Positions 1 to 8,253 of a DNA stretch of 64,000 nt are shown one piece after another. Below the pieces are notes generated by a model that searched no databases, had not been told where the DNA came from, and worked only from the letters and a program-made list of their open reading frames with translations. The translations under genes were made by a program, and so were the position numbers. The stretch is from QHXW01 sp035297145 (GTDB lineage: Bacteria; Acidobacteriota; Terriglobia; Bryobacterales; Bryobacteraceae), in the NCBI GenBank assembly GCA_035297145.1, contig DATGZN010000006.1, positions 139,029-203,028 of the forward strand, written 5' to 3'. The stretch's first letter is position 1, and each line of letters begins with the position of its first letter.

Positions 1-1842
1 GGTTTCATCGGGATAGATCTCGCAGACGACAAGCCAGTCGGCTTTCTTCAACGCGTCAATGTTCTTGGATGAGTTCGGGCCGATGGCCACGCCGTTCATG
101 CCGAACGCCAGCAGGCCTTTGATGTGGCCGCGGTACATGTCATCCCAGATTTCCGCCCAGGAATAGCGACGGTCGATCTTCGGCAGGTAGCTAAAGGCCC
201 AGTCATTCTCCTTCTTGGCATAGTCGCCGTAGAGAGCCTTAAGAAGTGACACTGCGAACTTGGGTGTGTTTGACCAGTAGTTGAACGAATCCCACAATCC
301 GGGCTTAGCGGACTTCGGTGTGGTGCGCGCCAAGTAGGTCTTGAGGTCGACATCCGTCGGATTCGGAACTTTGAGATAGCCGGGGAGAAGGTCGAAGACG
401 CCGGCCATATCGGTGGCGCCTTGAATGTTCGAGTGGCCACGCAGTGCGTTGACTCCACCGCCGGCACGGCCCACATTACCTAAGAGCAGTTGCAGCATCG
501 CAGCGGTGCGGATGGTCTGCGTGCCGGAGCTATGCTGCGTCCAACCAACCGCGTAAATGATGGTTCCCACCTTCTTCGTGTCGCCGTCTTTGCGGATGGA
601 CGTGAACAGATCCGCCGCTTTCAGGAACTGGTCTTTCGGAACGCCGGTGATGCGCTCCACCATCTCCGGTGTGTATCGGGAGAAATGCTTCCGCAGCAAC
701 TGGAACACCGAGCGCGGATGCTCGAGCGTCAGGTCGTATGCGATGTTGGCAGGAAGCGCCGGCGGATTCGCGGACGGCCCGCCGTCACCCGGCGTGTCAG
801 CCTTGCCTTTTAGATCGCCGCCCTCTTCGTAGTTCCAGGTGGCTTTGTCGTAGGTGTGCGCGGTCGCGTCGAACCCGGAATACAGGCCGTCTTCGGGAAG
901 CTTGAATCCTCTCCGCACGACGAACGCTGCGTTGGTGTATTGCGTCAAGTAATCCTTGGCGATGCGACTATTTTCGATGGCGTAGTGAATCATGCCGCCC
1001 AGGAACGCGATATCCGAGCCCGTGCGGATCTGCACGAACAAATCCGCCGTCGCCGCGGTGCGCGTAAACCGCGGGTCCACCACGATCATCTTGGCGTTGC
1101 GATTGCGCTTGGCCTCAATGGGCCACTTGAAGCCGCACGGGTGGTTCTCCGCCGGATTGCCACCCATGATCAACATCATGTCGGTGTTCTTGATGTCGAT
1201 CCAGCCATTGGTCATCGCACCGCGTCCGAATGTGGGCCCCAAACTGGAGACCGTGGGGCCGTGTCAAACACGGGCCTGGTTTTCCAGGTAGCAGACCCCC
1301 AGGCTGCGCATGCTCTTGACGACCAGGTAATTGAATTCGTTGGTATCGGTGCAGCCGCCGTTCCAGGCGATACCTTCGCAACGATTCACCGTGTGGCCTT
1401 GCGCGTCCTTCTCAATGAAGGTTTCGTCGCGAGTCTTCTTGATGCGCCGCGCGATCTCGTCGATGGCCTGATCCCAGCCGATGTCTTCCCAATGATCCGA
1501 CCCCGGACGGCGTACCTGCGGCTTTAGCAGACGGCGCTCGTTCAGGATGTCCTGCATCAGCGACGATCCCTTGGGGCAGAGCGTGCCGCGGTTTATCGGA
1601 TGGTCCGGATCGCCCTCGACATGCACCACCTGCGGCGTGACATTCTTCGCCTTGTCACCCAGCGTATGAATAATGACGCCGCAACTGACCGAGCAATAGG
1701 GGCACGTGGAGCGTGTCTCCGTGGTGCGTGCGATTTTCAGTTCGCGGGATTGTGCATAGGCTGGCTTAAGATCGAAGCCAAGAACCGAGGCAATGGCGCC
1801 CCCGGCGCCCATTTTCAGGAAGGACCTGCGCGTAGCCGCCAT
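1..1842 (-). CDS. fdnG: Formate dehydrogenase alpha subunit, selenocysteine-containing, Tat-exported (3' end outside window)
   Basis: Catalytic molybdopterin subunit of a formate dehydrogenase-N/O type enzyme that oxidises formate on the outer face of the membrane. The start at 1842 has AAGGAGA upstream. A twin-arginine signal (RRSFLKMG) opens the protein, followed by a [4Fe-4S] motif (CPYCSVSC, then LCPKG). The frame meets TGA at 1266-1264 inside NQARV-U-HGPTV, exactly where E. coli FdnG carries Sec, and then stays open to position 1, giving another 421 codons with family features such as FGRGAMTNGW and MGGNPAENHPCGFKW. Sec is residue 193. A SECIS-like hairpin follows the TGA. The full protein should be about 1000 residues, so the C-terminal third and the beta and gamma subunits lie beyond the window. 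Function depends on selA, selB, selC and selD elsewhere in the genome; none is visible here. An annotation pipeline would split the gene at the TGA. Confidence 0.95.
1230..1266 (-). promoter_or_regulatory. Bacterial SECIS element directing Sec insertion at the TGA codon
   Basis: Counting the U of UGA (1266) as 1, bases 15-16 (GG) pair with 31-32 (CC), U17 is bulged, bases 18-21 (CUCC) pair with 27-30 (GGGG), and the loop is AGUUU. The E. coli fdhF element also has a bulged U17 and the loop bases G23 and U24; all three occur here at the same numbers. The pairing is read by eye from the sequence; SelB binding is inferred from the match. Confidence 0.85.
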
Positions 1843-1934
1843 CGGAATCTCCTTGTGCGGATTTTGTCATTAGATAACGGAGTAGTGCCAGTGTCAACTC
1901 GGCCAGTCGATCGATTGGAGTGAGTGTATCGTCG

Positions 1935-2099
1935 CTAGGCCCCATGCGATTCCTTTAGCTTTGCCTTCGTCGCGCCATCGAGTTTTCCCGTCACTTTGAG
2001 ATCGTCGTCGCATTGGAACTCCTCAATCGAATAACCGAGTTGCTCCGTGTCGTCATCGCCAACGGGGCCGGGATGATAGCCCAGGTTGATCAGCCGTCC
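1935..2099 (-). pseudogene. 3' remnant of a peptidoglycan-binding-domain gene
   Basis: In the frame ending at the TAG at 1937-1935 the sequence reads GRLINLGYHPGPVGDDD, then SIEEFQCDDDLKVTGKLDG and ATKAKLKESHGA. This is the pattern of a C-terminal PG_binding_1 repeat (NLGY.PGP...FQ...L.VTG.LD..T...L). No start codon or upstream domain exists in this frame: across about 2090-2110 the upstream DNA instead encodes the ABC permease in another frame. It is a gene tail joined to an unrelated gene. Such domains occur in cell-wall enzymes and in contractile-injection-system clusters; the parent gene cannot be identified from this fragment. Confidence 0.6.
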
Positions 2100-2428
2100 C
2101 CGAGATACTTGCCGAGCAAGAACTCCCAGCGGCGGATGGGGCGCGCCATCACCGCCAGGATAGTGCCGGTCTTCATCTCCGAAGCCACTACATCCGCCGC
2201 CGACCAGGCCACCAGCAGGCTTCCAAACCCGCTGACCATTGACATGACGGCCGTGAGCAGCATCAGTACCATCCCCTGGACATGCGCCGGCTCAGTGGTG
2301 AGGGATAGTGTCATGAGCGGCGTCATCATCAGCAGCACGATGCAGAGAAAAACGGCGACAAATAGGATAATGACCTTGTTGCGGAACAGGCTCAGAAACG
2401 TGATCCAGGCCAGGACACGGATTCTCAC
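2090..2428 (-). pseudogene. ABC-2 type transporter permease, truncated after about 112 residues
   Basis: Membrane subunit of the ATPase encoded just upstream. Its GTG start overlaps that gene's TGA (GTGA) and is preceded by GGAGG, so the two are translationally coupled. The protein shows two long hydrophobic segments (about residues 18-40 and 50-75) and the ABC-2 landmark SEMKTGTILAVMARPIRRWEFLLGKYLG, which normally precedes three or four more helices. Instead it meets a stop at once, and the following DNA encodes the tail of a peptidoglycan-binding protein in a different frame. ABC-2 permeases are usually about 250 residues or longer, so this one has lost most of its membrane part. Probably non-functional, or an assembly joint. 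Confidence 0.7.
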
Positions 2429-3321
2429 GAGCCTCCTCCCACGAGATTAAGGAAGACGTCCTCAAGCGAATCTCTGAGAGGGTTGACGCGAATGACGTCG
2501 CACCCGGCTGCCCAAAGGCTCTCGATGACTTCACGCTTACGGGTCGCTTCGACCAGGAGCCGGATACCCTTATCACCGCGGTCGATCTCTACTCCCCATT
2601 CAGCGGCCGCGCGCTCGGCCTCATCCGTCAGCCGGTCGACCACAATTTCGACCCGACTGCCCGTCCGCAAGAGTTCATCGAGCCGGCCGGCGCGGACGAG
2701 GTGACCCCGATCGACGATGAGGACGCGGTCACAGATCTGTTCGACCTCGGGTAGGATGTGAGAGCTGAAGAAGATTGTTTTGCCGACCTCTTTCAATGAG
2801 TGGACGAGATCCAACACTTCCTTCCGCCCCGCCGGGTCGAGACCCGACGTGGGTTCGTCAAAAACGAGCAGTTGCGGTTCGCCGATGAGCGCCTGGGCAA
2901 TTCCCAGGCGCTGCACCATGCCCCGCGAATATCGCGAAATGTGCAGCGACTCGTGGCCCCTGAGCTTCACTTGCTCGAGCAGGCCGGCGATGAGACCAAA
3001 TGGATCGGGCACACGGCGCCCGGAGAGTGCCAGGTGCAGTTCCAGCAGCTTTGGGCCGGTAAGAAACCGGTAGAACGCGAAGTTCTCGGGAAGGAAGCCG
3101 ATTTGTGCCTTGGCGCGGACGTCACCCGGCTCGTAGTCGAGGACGCGGACCTCGCCCGAATCGGGGAAAAGAAACCCCATGAGGATGCCGATGCTGGTGG
3201 TTTTGCCCGCGCCATTCGGACCAAGAAAACCGCACACTTCGCCGGGCGCCACGGAGAAGGAGGCATCGTTCAGGGCCTCAATCCGTTCCCCACCGAACAT
3301 TCGCTTGTAGATTTTGGTCAC
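2425..3321 (-). CDS. ABC transporter ATP-binding protein (ABC-2 family)
   Basis: ATPase subunit of an ABC-2 type exporter. Visible motifs are Walker A (GPNGAGKTT, near residue 35), a signature-like SRGMVQRLG, Walker B (LLVFDEPTSGLD) and the H-loop (FFSSHILPEVEQ). The length of 298 residues is normal and the C-terminal part carries the usual extension seen in gliding/Nos-type ATPases. The listed start is a GTG (MTKIYKRMFGG) without a strong ribosome site; the reading frame is open further upstream (IEFSGVTKIYK), so translation may begin slightly earlier. It lies 22 bp downstream of the thioredoxin gene and overlaps the broken permease. Substrate unknown. Confidence 0.85.
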   Translation of the reverse strand: MTKIYKRMFGGERIEALNDASFSVAPGEVCGFLGPNGAGKTTSIGILMGFLFPDSGEVRVLDYEPGDVRAKAQIGFLPENFAFYRFLTGPKLLELHLALSGRRVPDPFGLIAGLLEQVKLRGHESLHISRYSRGMVQRLGIAQALIGEPQLLVFDEPTSGLDPAGRKEVLDLVHSLKEVGKTIFFSSHILPEVEQICDRVLIVDRGHLVRAGRLDELLRTGSRVEIVVDRLTDEAERAAAEWGVEIDRGDKGIRLLVEATRKREVIESLWAAGCDVIRVNPLRDSLEDVFLNLVGGGS

Positions 3322-3343
3322 GCCGGAGAACTCGATGCCGTGG

Positions 3344-3922
3344 TCACTTCTTCTCTCCGAAAACAGGGGTGTAGTCTTTCAGACCAAGCTGCTGCGCGAG
3401 CATGAAGTCGAGGCCCATCTGGAAGCCCGTACTCGAGTAGATGATCTTGCCGCTCTTGTCGACGACGAACAGTGTCGGGATGGAGTCTACGTCGTAGGAG
3501 TCCGCAAGGCGCCCGTCCGCATCAAGCAGCACCGGGAACGGGATCTTCAGGGAAGTGGCCGCCTCCTGTGCGGCGACTTTCGTCTGATCGATGCTAATGG
3601 CAAGGATTTCGAAATCGGAATTTGCCTTATGAGTTTGTTGGTAAAACGTGGCGAGCGCCGGCATTTCCATGCGGCACGGGCCGCACCAGCTTGCCCAAAA
3701 GGTCACAACGAGCGCTTTACCGCGATAGTCGGCAAGGGAAACGTCGTGGCCATCCAGTGATTCGAGGTGGAAATCGGGTGCGGACTTCCATAAGAGCGGC
3801 GAAGGTCCACTGTGTCCTAGCGCACTAAGCTCCATGGCCTTAGCACGCCACGTGATCCAAATCGTGAATGCCACCAGAGCGGCCAGGGCCAAAGTGACGC
3901 CGGGAGAGGGCCGCGAACGCAT
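3344..3922 (-). CDS. TlpA-family membrane-anchored thioredoxin
   Basis: Thiol-disulfide oxidoreductase with an N-terminal membrane anchor (residues about 8-26) and a thioredoxin fold in the periplasm. The active site reads FWASWCGPCRMEMPAL; the cis-Pro loop is SIPTLFVVD. The 192 residues fit the TlpA/ResA/AhpC-TSA group. These proteins reduce or isomerise disulfides on exported partners, often in cytochrome c maturation; the many exported cytochromes in this window make that role plausible but it is inference. First gene of a likely three-gene unit with the ABC ATPase and permease. Confidence 0.85.
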   Translation of the reverse strand: MRSRPSPGVTLALAALVAFTIWITWRAKAMELSALGHSGPSPLLWKSAPDFHLESLDGHDVSLADYRGKALVVTFWASWCGPCRMEMPALATFYQQTHKANSDFEILAISIDQTKVAAQEAATSLKIPFPVLLDADGRLADSYDVDSIPTLFVVDKSGKIIYSSTGFQMGLDFMLAQQLGLKDYTPVFGEKK

Positions 3923-3993
3923 TTCAGCCGATTATACGCCTAGCCAGGGAGTGACCCGATCTAGTTTGCACACGGAGGTGTATGTGGGTGAGA

Positions 3994-4390
3994 TTAATGT
4001 CCACAGCCGTCTGTTCCGTCACTTCGGACCCGGCTCACCATGCTGAGCATCCAGCCTACGATAATAGCCAGTAGTGCAACCGCAAAAACGGCGACGGTGC
4101 TCGGACGAAGAGAGATCGGCGCTCTTGGAATTCGCCAGTCGAACAGGAAACCGAGACCTACAATTGGAGGTAGCAAAACCTGCTAAATAGATCGGGGATC
4201 GCCATTTTGACCCAGGTGCTTCCTCACCTTGAGACATTGCAAGAAAACTCAACGCCATCAATAGCCACCCCGTCCCCCAAGCGAAAGAGTGCCCCCATAT
4301 GAACGCTAATGGCGCGTCGAAAAGATAAACTACCGCTGCTAAGCGCAACCCTCTGAAACGCCCGTCGCTAGTGTAGAAAAAGGATTTCAT
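3994..4390 (-). pseudogene. Small membrane protein of unknown function, frameshifted
   Basis: Two frames together give one plausible protein of about 130 residues. The first (from 4390) has hydrophobic stretches (LAAVVYLFDAPLAFIWG, WLLMALSFLAM) up to SPIYLAGF. The second (ending at 3994) continues with LLPPIVGLGFLFDW and AVFAVALLAIIVGWML. They join at a T4 run near 4178, consistent with a single-base indel. After the joint the first frame turns polar and Arg/Ser-rich, unlike a membrane protein. Family not recognised. Whether the indel is real or a sequencing error cannot be decided here. Confidence 0.5.
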
Positions 4391-4408
4391 CTCAGTTGAA
4401 TCCGACTG

Positions 4409-4606
4409 TTAACTCTTCGCCGATAGCGTCCGAACCTCTTGATGTACTACTTGGCTGTTGGTCTTCGCCGCACCGCTCAACCATTTGGGTGGACGACCTC
4501 TGCGAGGCTGTCGCAAACGTGCCATGTCTTCGATAGCCAATATCGCTCGTTCTACACGGCCCTGTTGTTCGCGGAGTTCTGCAATGGCCTTGTAAATGTC
4601 TATCAT
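4409..4606 (-). CDS. Small basic protein with an AT-hook-like RGRPPKW motif
   Basis: A 65-residue protein. The N-terminal half (MIDIYKAIAELREQQGRVE, then AILAIEDMARL) looks like one amphipathic helix, followed by QPRRGRPPKWLS, whose core resembles the minor-groove-binding AT-hook. No strong Shine-Dalgarno is visible, and it sits 18 bp upstream of the frameshifted membrane protein on the same strand. The regular helix followed by a basic linker argues that it is a real gene. DNA binding is an inference from the motif alone. Confidence 0.5.
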   Translation of the reverse strand: MIDIYKAIAELREQQGRVERAILAIEDMARLRQPRRGRPPKWLSGAAKTNSQVVHQEVRTLSAKS

Positions 4607-4616
4607 GACGGTTCAA

Positions 4617-5139
4617 ACGCGAATGATGTTAGGTCACGCCTCGACGTTGATAGTGCACTCTAGCGTTGATCCGTTTCACAGCGATGTTGGAAATAGCGGG
4701 CGTACCGACCGACGTAGGTCCGCCTCGGTGAGGGGAGTCCTACGTGGGCATGGAGCGGAACGCTGGCATGGAGCTCAAAACGAATAACTGCGAGCACAAA
4801 ATACTGACCTTCTGCACATCTCCCTCACGCACAGCATTGGTCAGCTCCAGGAACTCGCCCAACCTGCCGACTGTTTTGTCGGTGTGAACGAAGCGGGCAA
4901 CTTCGCCTACCCTAGCGGTCGGTAGTGTCAGGAATGGGTTGGTGTCCTGAAAATCAGATCGTGGCGGACTGTTGTGGCTGATGCCGCTGCTTACCATGTG
5001 CCATCCCTCAAACAATAAATGACGCAAACCAATCCGCAATATTGCCGAACAGGAAAAACATTCGTTGTTGAGGGACCCGGCCTGAGCACGTCCGCTTAAC
5101 TCCTTGACAGAGGGCCGGACGCTGGGCCGGTGGAGCGGC
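4617..5139. other. Intergenic stretch without a supported gene
   Basis: A 99-codon frame on the minus strand (5039-4740) is open but has low-complexity ends, no recognisable domain and no convincing ribosome site. No tRNA or clear terminator was seen. It may hold decayed coding DNA. Confidence 0.4.
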
Positions 5140-5868
5140 TCATATCCAACGACGTAGCCAGTACCAAGCTAAGCCCGCTGCTTCATGCAGGGTGTCCTCG
5201 TTCCGTTTGATGGCTTTCCAACTTGGAATGAACTCTTCCAACTCGAATGAAAACTCACGGAACTCGCATGGCGCTGGAATTACCACAATCCCTTCTCTTC
5301 GGAAAGACGCCTCAGCACGAGGCATGGACTGCGCCTCGACCACAAGTGCTATCTTGTCGATTCCGCGTCTCCGAAGAATTTCCGCTCCGAAGACAGCATT
5401 CTCGTGCGTAGAGTGGGAACGCTCTTCAGTCCATATCATCTCTTCGGGAACGCCCGCCCGGTGAAGCAACTGACGCATTGTGACCGACACGGCTTCCTCG
5501 TCCTTCGCTCCGCGCCCACCACAAGCCAATATCGGCAGAGGTTGCCAATGCTTATGAAGCCACGCTGCAAATTCACAGCGCTGGTATGTTGCTTTGTCAG
5601 GCAGAGGATAGGGTCGCTCGGGCTTCGGTGGGTCGACTGCCGAAGAAAGAACGACAATGACCTGTGCCGACGCGGACGGAAGTGCCCGAATGGGATACCG
5701 AGCTTCCAACGGTCGCGAAAGCAACCAGTCCACGGGAGGCCAGGATAAGAGTAGAAGGCCGACCACACCCACGCTTGCTAACAGAGAACCCTTGGAATTC
5801 CGCAGGCGCAACAGCCCGATGGAAGCAACCGTCAGGAGAACTAGAATCATCGGCTGGATGTAGGTCAT
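5140..5868 (-). CDS. YdcF/SanA-like DUF218 membrane protein
   Basis: Member of the DUF218 family (SanA, ElyC, YdcF), usually linked to envelope integrity. Two N-terminal hydrophobic segments (MILVLLTVASIGLL and SVGVVGLLLLSW) precede the soluble domain with the family landmarks AQVIVVLSS, ILACGGRGAKDEEAVS, WTEERSHSTHENA and KIALVVEAQSMPRAEASFRREG. The frame is open up to 5988, but the first 40 residues are Pro/Arg-rich and not conserved-looking, so I place the start at the ATG at 5868, just before the first membrane helix. A monocistronic gene, with the phosphodiesterase gene diverging upstream. Confidence 0.8.
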   Translation of the reverse strand: MTYIQPMILVLLTVASIGLLRLRNSKGSLLASVGVVGLLLLSWPPVDWLLSRPLEARYPIRALPSASAQVIVVLSSAVDPPKPERPYPLPDKATYQRCEFAAWLHKHWQPLPILACGGRGAKDEEAVSVTMRQLLHRAGVPEEMIWTEERSHSTHENAVFGAEILRRRGIDKIALVVEAQSMPRAEASFRREGIVVIPAPCEFREFSFELEEFIPSWKAIKRNEDTLHEAAGLAWYWLRRWI

Positions 5869-6089
5869 TGCGGCAATTATGGCGCGCTCCGGCGCAAAAG
5901 GCCAAAAAAATGGCCGCGCGGGTTGTGTTGGAGGCCGTGGTAGTTGTGTCCTGTGTCCTGATCCGGACATTGAGCACCCCGCGATCAAGTCTCCGAATTT
6001 CGTGATCGGAATCCCTGGTCACCTGGGATTTTTTCGCTGGAGCCGCGATCCTTGCGCATGTGAAGCAGGTTGTAGAATTCTATGAACCT

Positions 6090-7391
6090 ATGAAATTGCT
6101 GGTTATGCTGGCAACCATCATTGCTTTGCTCAGCCCTGCATTTGCGCAAGCGCCCCCTCAACAGCGCATGGTGTTGATGATCAGCCTGGACGGCTTTCCC
6201 GCGTATGCCCTCGACGACCCGAAGCTTCCGATTCCCACACTGCGCCACCTTATTGAAAACGGTGGGAGCGCACGCATGACCACAGTCAATCCGACCATTA
6301 CCTGGCCCAATCACACCGCCATGGTCACGGGCGTCCATTCCGATCAGCACGGGGTATTGGCCAACGGAACGATCTCAAGGACAGGCGGCTGGCCTCCGGT
6401 CAAAGTTGACGAGCAGGTCGACAAAGAGAAGATGGTTCATGCCCCAACTGTCTATGATGCTGCTTACAAAGCTGGCCTTACGACGGCGCAGGTCAACTGG
6501 GTGGCGATTAACCGGGCGCCCACTATCACGTGGCCCTTTAGCGAATGGCCATCGCCGGAAGGACCAGTCGAAAGCGAAATGATCCGCAAAGGGATCATCA
6601 GTGCTACCGATCTCGAAAAATTTGAGCGATCGAACATCCTGTTCCGCGACCTGATCTGGACGACGGCTGCCGTTCACCTCATCCGTGAGCACAAACCTAA
6701 CCTCTTGCTATTTCATCTGCTTTCGCTTGATTCGGTGCACCACGAATATGGGCCACGCAGCCTGGCCGCCTTGTCAGCTTTCGCGTTTTTGGATGGTTGC
6801 GTTTCCAGACTGCTCGAGGCCGTGAACGCCGCGGGCATGCGCGAGCACGCAACCTTCATCATAGTTTCCGACCACGGATTCAAGAAACACACGAAACAGA
6901 TTCGCCCTGCCCTGGCCTTAGCCGCCGCTGGCCTCGCAGGCACAGCATACGTGCTCCCGGAAGGTGGATCAGCGTATGTCTACTTTGATCAATCGAAAGC
7001 CGCGGAGCTGACCTCAAAGGTGGTTCGCGCACTCGAAGGCGTCGAAGGCATCGACAAGATCATTGGCCCGGATGGTTTTGCAGTGCTTGGCTTGCCGCAG
7101 CCCGACCGAGACGTGCAAATGTGCCAACTGCTCCTCACGGCCAAGGACGGATACTCTTTCTCGGGCGCCGCCGGAGGTCCGGTTACGGCCTCTATTCCAC
7201 AGCAAGCCGGCAGTCACGGCTACTTAGCGACTGATCCGGATATGGACGCGATATTCATCGCGAGCGGCTACGGAGTCCGTGCGGGCGTTAGGTTGGGGAG
7301 GATTGCGAATGTCGACGTCGCCCCAACGGTCGCGAGACTTCTAGGAGTTTCTTTGCCCACTGCAAACGGGAGACCGATTCCAATTCAGTAA
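6090..7391 (+). CDS. Nucleotide pyrophosphatase/phosphodiesterase-family protein (alkaline phosphatase superfamily)
   Basis: Exported metal-dependent phosphodiesterase of the NPP type. A signal peptide (MKLLVMLATIIALLSPAFAQA) points to the ATG at 6090 rather than the upstream one at 6060. Metal and nucleophile motifs are ISLDGFPA (Asp), NPTITWPNHT (Thr nucleophile) and VSDHGF (Asp-His); the late SHGY supplies a further His. The 433 residues match the family. It probably hydrolyses nucleotide or phosphodiester substrates in the periplasm to scavenge phosphate; the exact substrate cannot be read from sequence. It converges on the GNAT gene. Confidence 0.85.
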   Translation: MKLLVMLATIIALLSPAFAQAPPQQRMVLMISLDGFPAYALDDPKLPIPTLRHLIENGGSARMTTVNPTITWPNHTAMVTGVHSDQHGVLANGTISRTGGWPPVKVDEQVDKEKMVHAPTVYDAAYKAGLTTAQVNWVAINRAPTITWPFSEWPSPEGPVESEMIRKGIISATDLEKFERSNILFRDLIWTTAAVHLIREHKPNLLLFHLLSLDSVHHEYGPRSLAALSAFAFLDGCVSRLLEAVNAAGMREHATFIIVSDHGFKKHTKQIRPALALAAAGLAGTAYVLPEGGSAYVYFDQSKAAELTSKVVRALEGVEGIDKIIGPDGFAVLGLPQPDRDVQMCQLLLTAKDGYSFSGAAGGPVTASIPQQAGSHGYLATDPDMDAIFIASGYGVRAGVRLGRIANVDVAPTVARLLGVSLPTANGRPIPIQ

Positions 7392-7454
7392 GCTTTGGAG
7401 GAGAACGCGGACCGAATGGCCGATCTGGGACCTGTGCGGGATCCCTATCGACTT

Positions 7455-8246
7455 TCAAGTGCGCGAGTACCGGCCCGGTCGCATTTCCGCAAAGCGGTAC
7501 CGCCCGAGAGTGCTGAATCCAAGCCGCTCGTAAAAGCTTTCCAGCCACGGATGCGCAGCCTCCGCGAACATACCGCACTCGGGCACTTCATCCCGCGCAA
7601 ATGTCGACCTCAGCGCGGACAAGAGGGTACGGGCAAATCCTTGTCCACGGTGGTCGAGTGCGGTCGCCAACGCACCGATGTGAGCGTACTGATTGGGTAG
7701 GACAAACTGCACAGATGCAGCTGCCACAATGATTCCATCCCGATCGCGAATGACGCGGGAGCGGCCTGATTCCAGCATCGCGGGACACCAGTAAGGAGAG
7801 TGCACGCTCCGGTAAAAGCCTGTCAACTCTCCAGCATCGACAACTGCCTCGGACCGGCCCTCAGCCTCCAGGTCCGTTATGCATGGGCCGCGTAGCCACG
7901 GATCAACCGACCAGGTCAGACCAGCGCACCACTCAGGCAGAGATTGATCGTTGGAAACAGCCAGAATACCGCGTTCGGGCCGGAAAGCGCGTAGAAGGAG
8001 GTCCGAGGCGTCGCTGCTGTCAGCGGCCACGGAAAAGCTCGGGGTCGCAAAGCCGTTAAACTGTACCGCGACACCCACCAAGCGATCGCTCTCGAACGCG
8101 GCCGCGTATAATGACAGATCACGGAGTGGCGGCATCATATCGCCCGCGACAAGCAAGGCGGTATTCAGACGGCTTTGAGCGTACTCAAGAGCGGCGCTCC
8201 ATTGCCCGCAATCTGGAGTGAGGTGGCGGATTTGCAGCGGCTGCAT
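7455..8246 (-). CDS. GNAT-family N-acetyltransferase, last gene of the repeat-protein/radical SAM unit
   Basis: A 263-residue acyltransferase-like protein. The C-terminal half holds the GNAT fold: a beta strand (IIVAAASVQFVL), the acetyl-CoA loop (ALDHRGQGFARTLLSAL) and a late ALA-type helix (ESFYERLGF). The N-terminal half looks like a degenerate second GNAT-like domain (LVGVAVQFN). Its ATG is 7 bp after the stop of the radical SAM gene, so the two are almost certainly cotranscribed. The substrate is unknown; because of its position it could modify the product of the radical SAM enzyme or the repeat protein, which is inference. Confidence 0.8.
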   Translation of the reverse strand: MQPLQIRHLTPDCGQWSAALEYAQSRLNTALLVAGDMMPPLRDLSLYAAAFESDRLVGVAVQFNGFATPSFSVAADSSDASDLLLRAFRPERGILAVSNDQSLPEWCAGLTWSVDPWLRGPCITDLEAEGRSEAVVDAGELTGFYRSVHSPYWCPAMLESGRSRVIRDRDGIIVAAASVQFVLPNQYAHIGALATALDHRGQGFARTLLSALRSTFARDEVPECGMFAEAAHPWLESFYERLGFSTLGRYRFAEMRPGRYSRT

Positions 8247-8253
8247 CGACGGT

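Noticed and set aside
96..476. 126-codon minus-strand frame near the window start
   Set aside because: Out of frame with the formate dehydrogenase reading that covers the same DNA.
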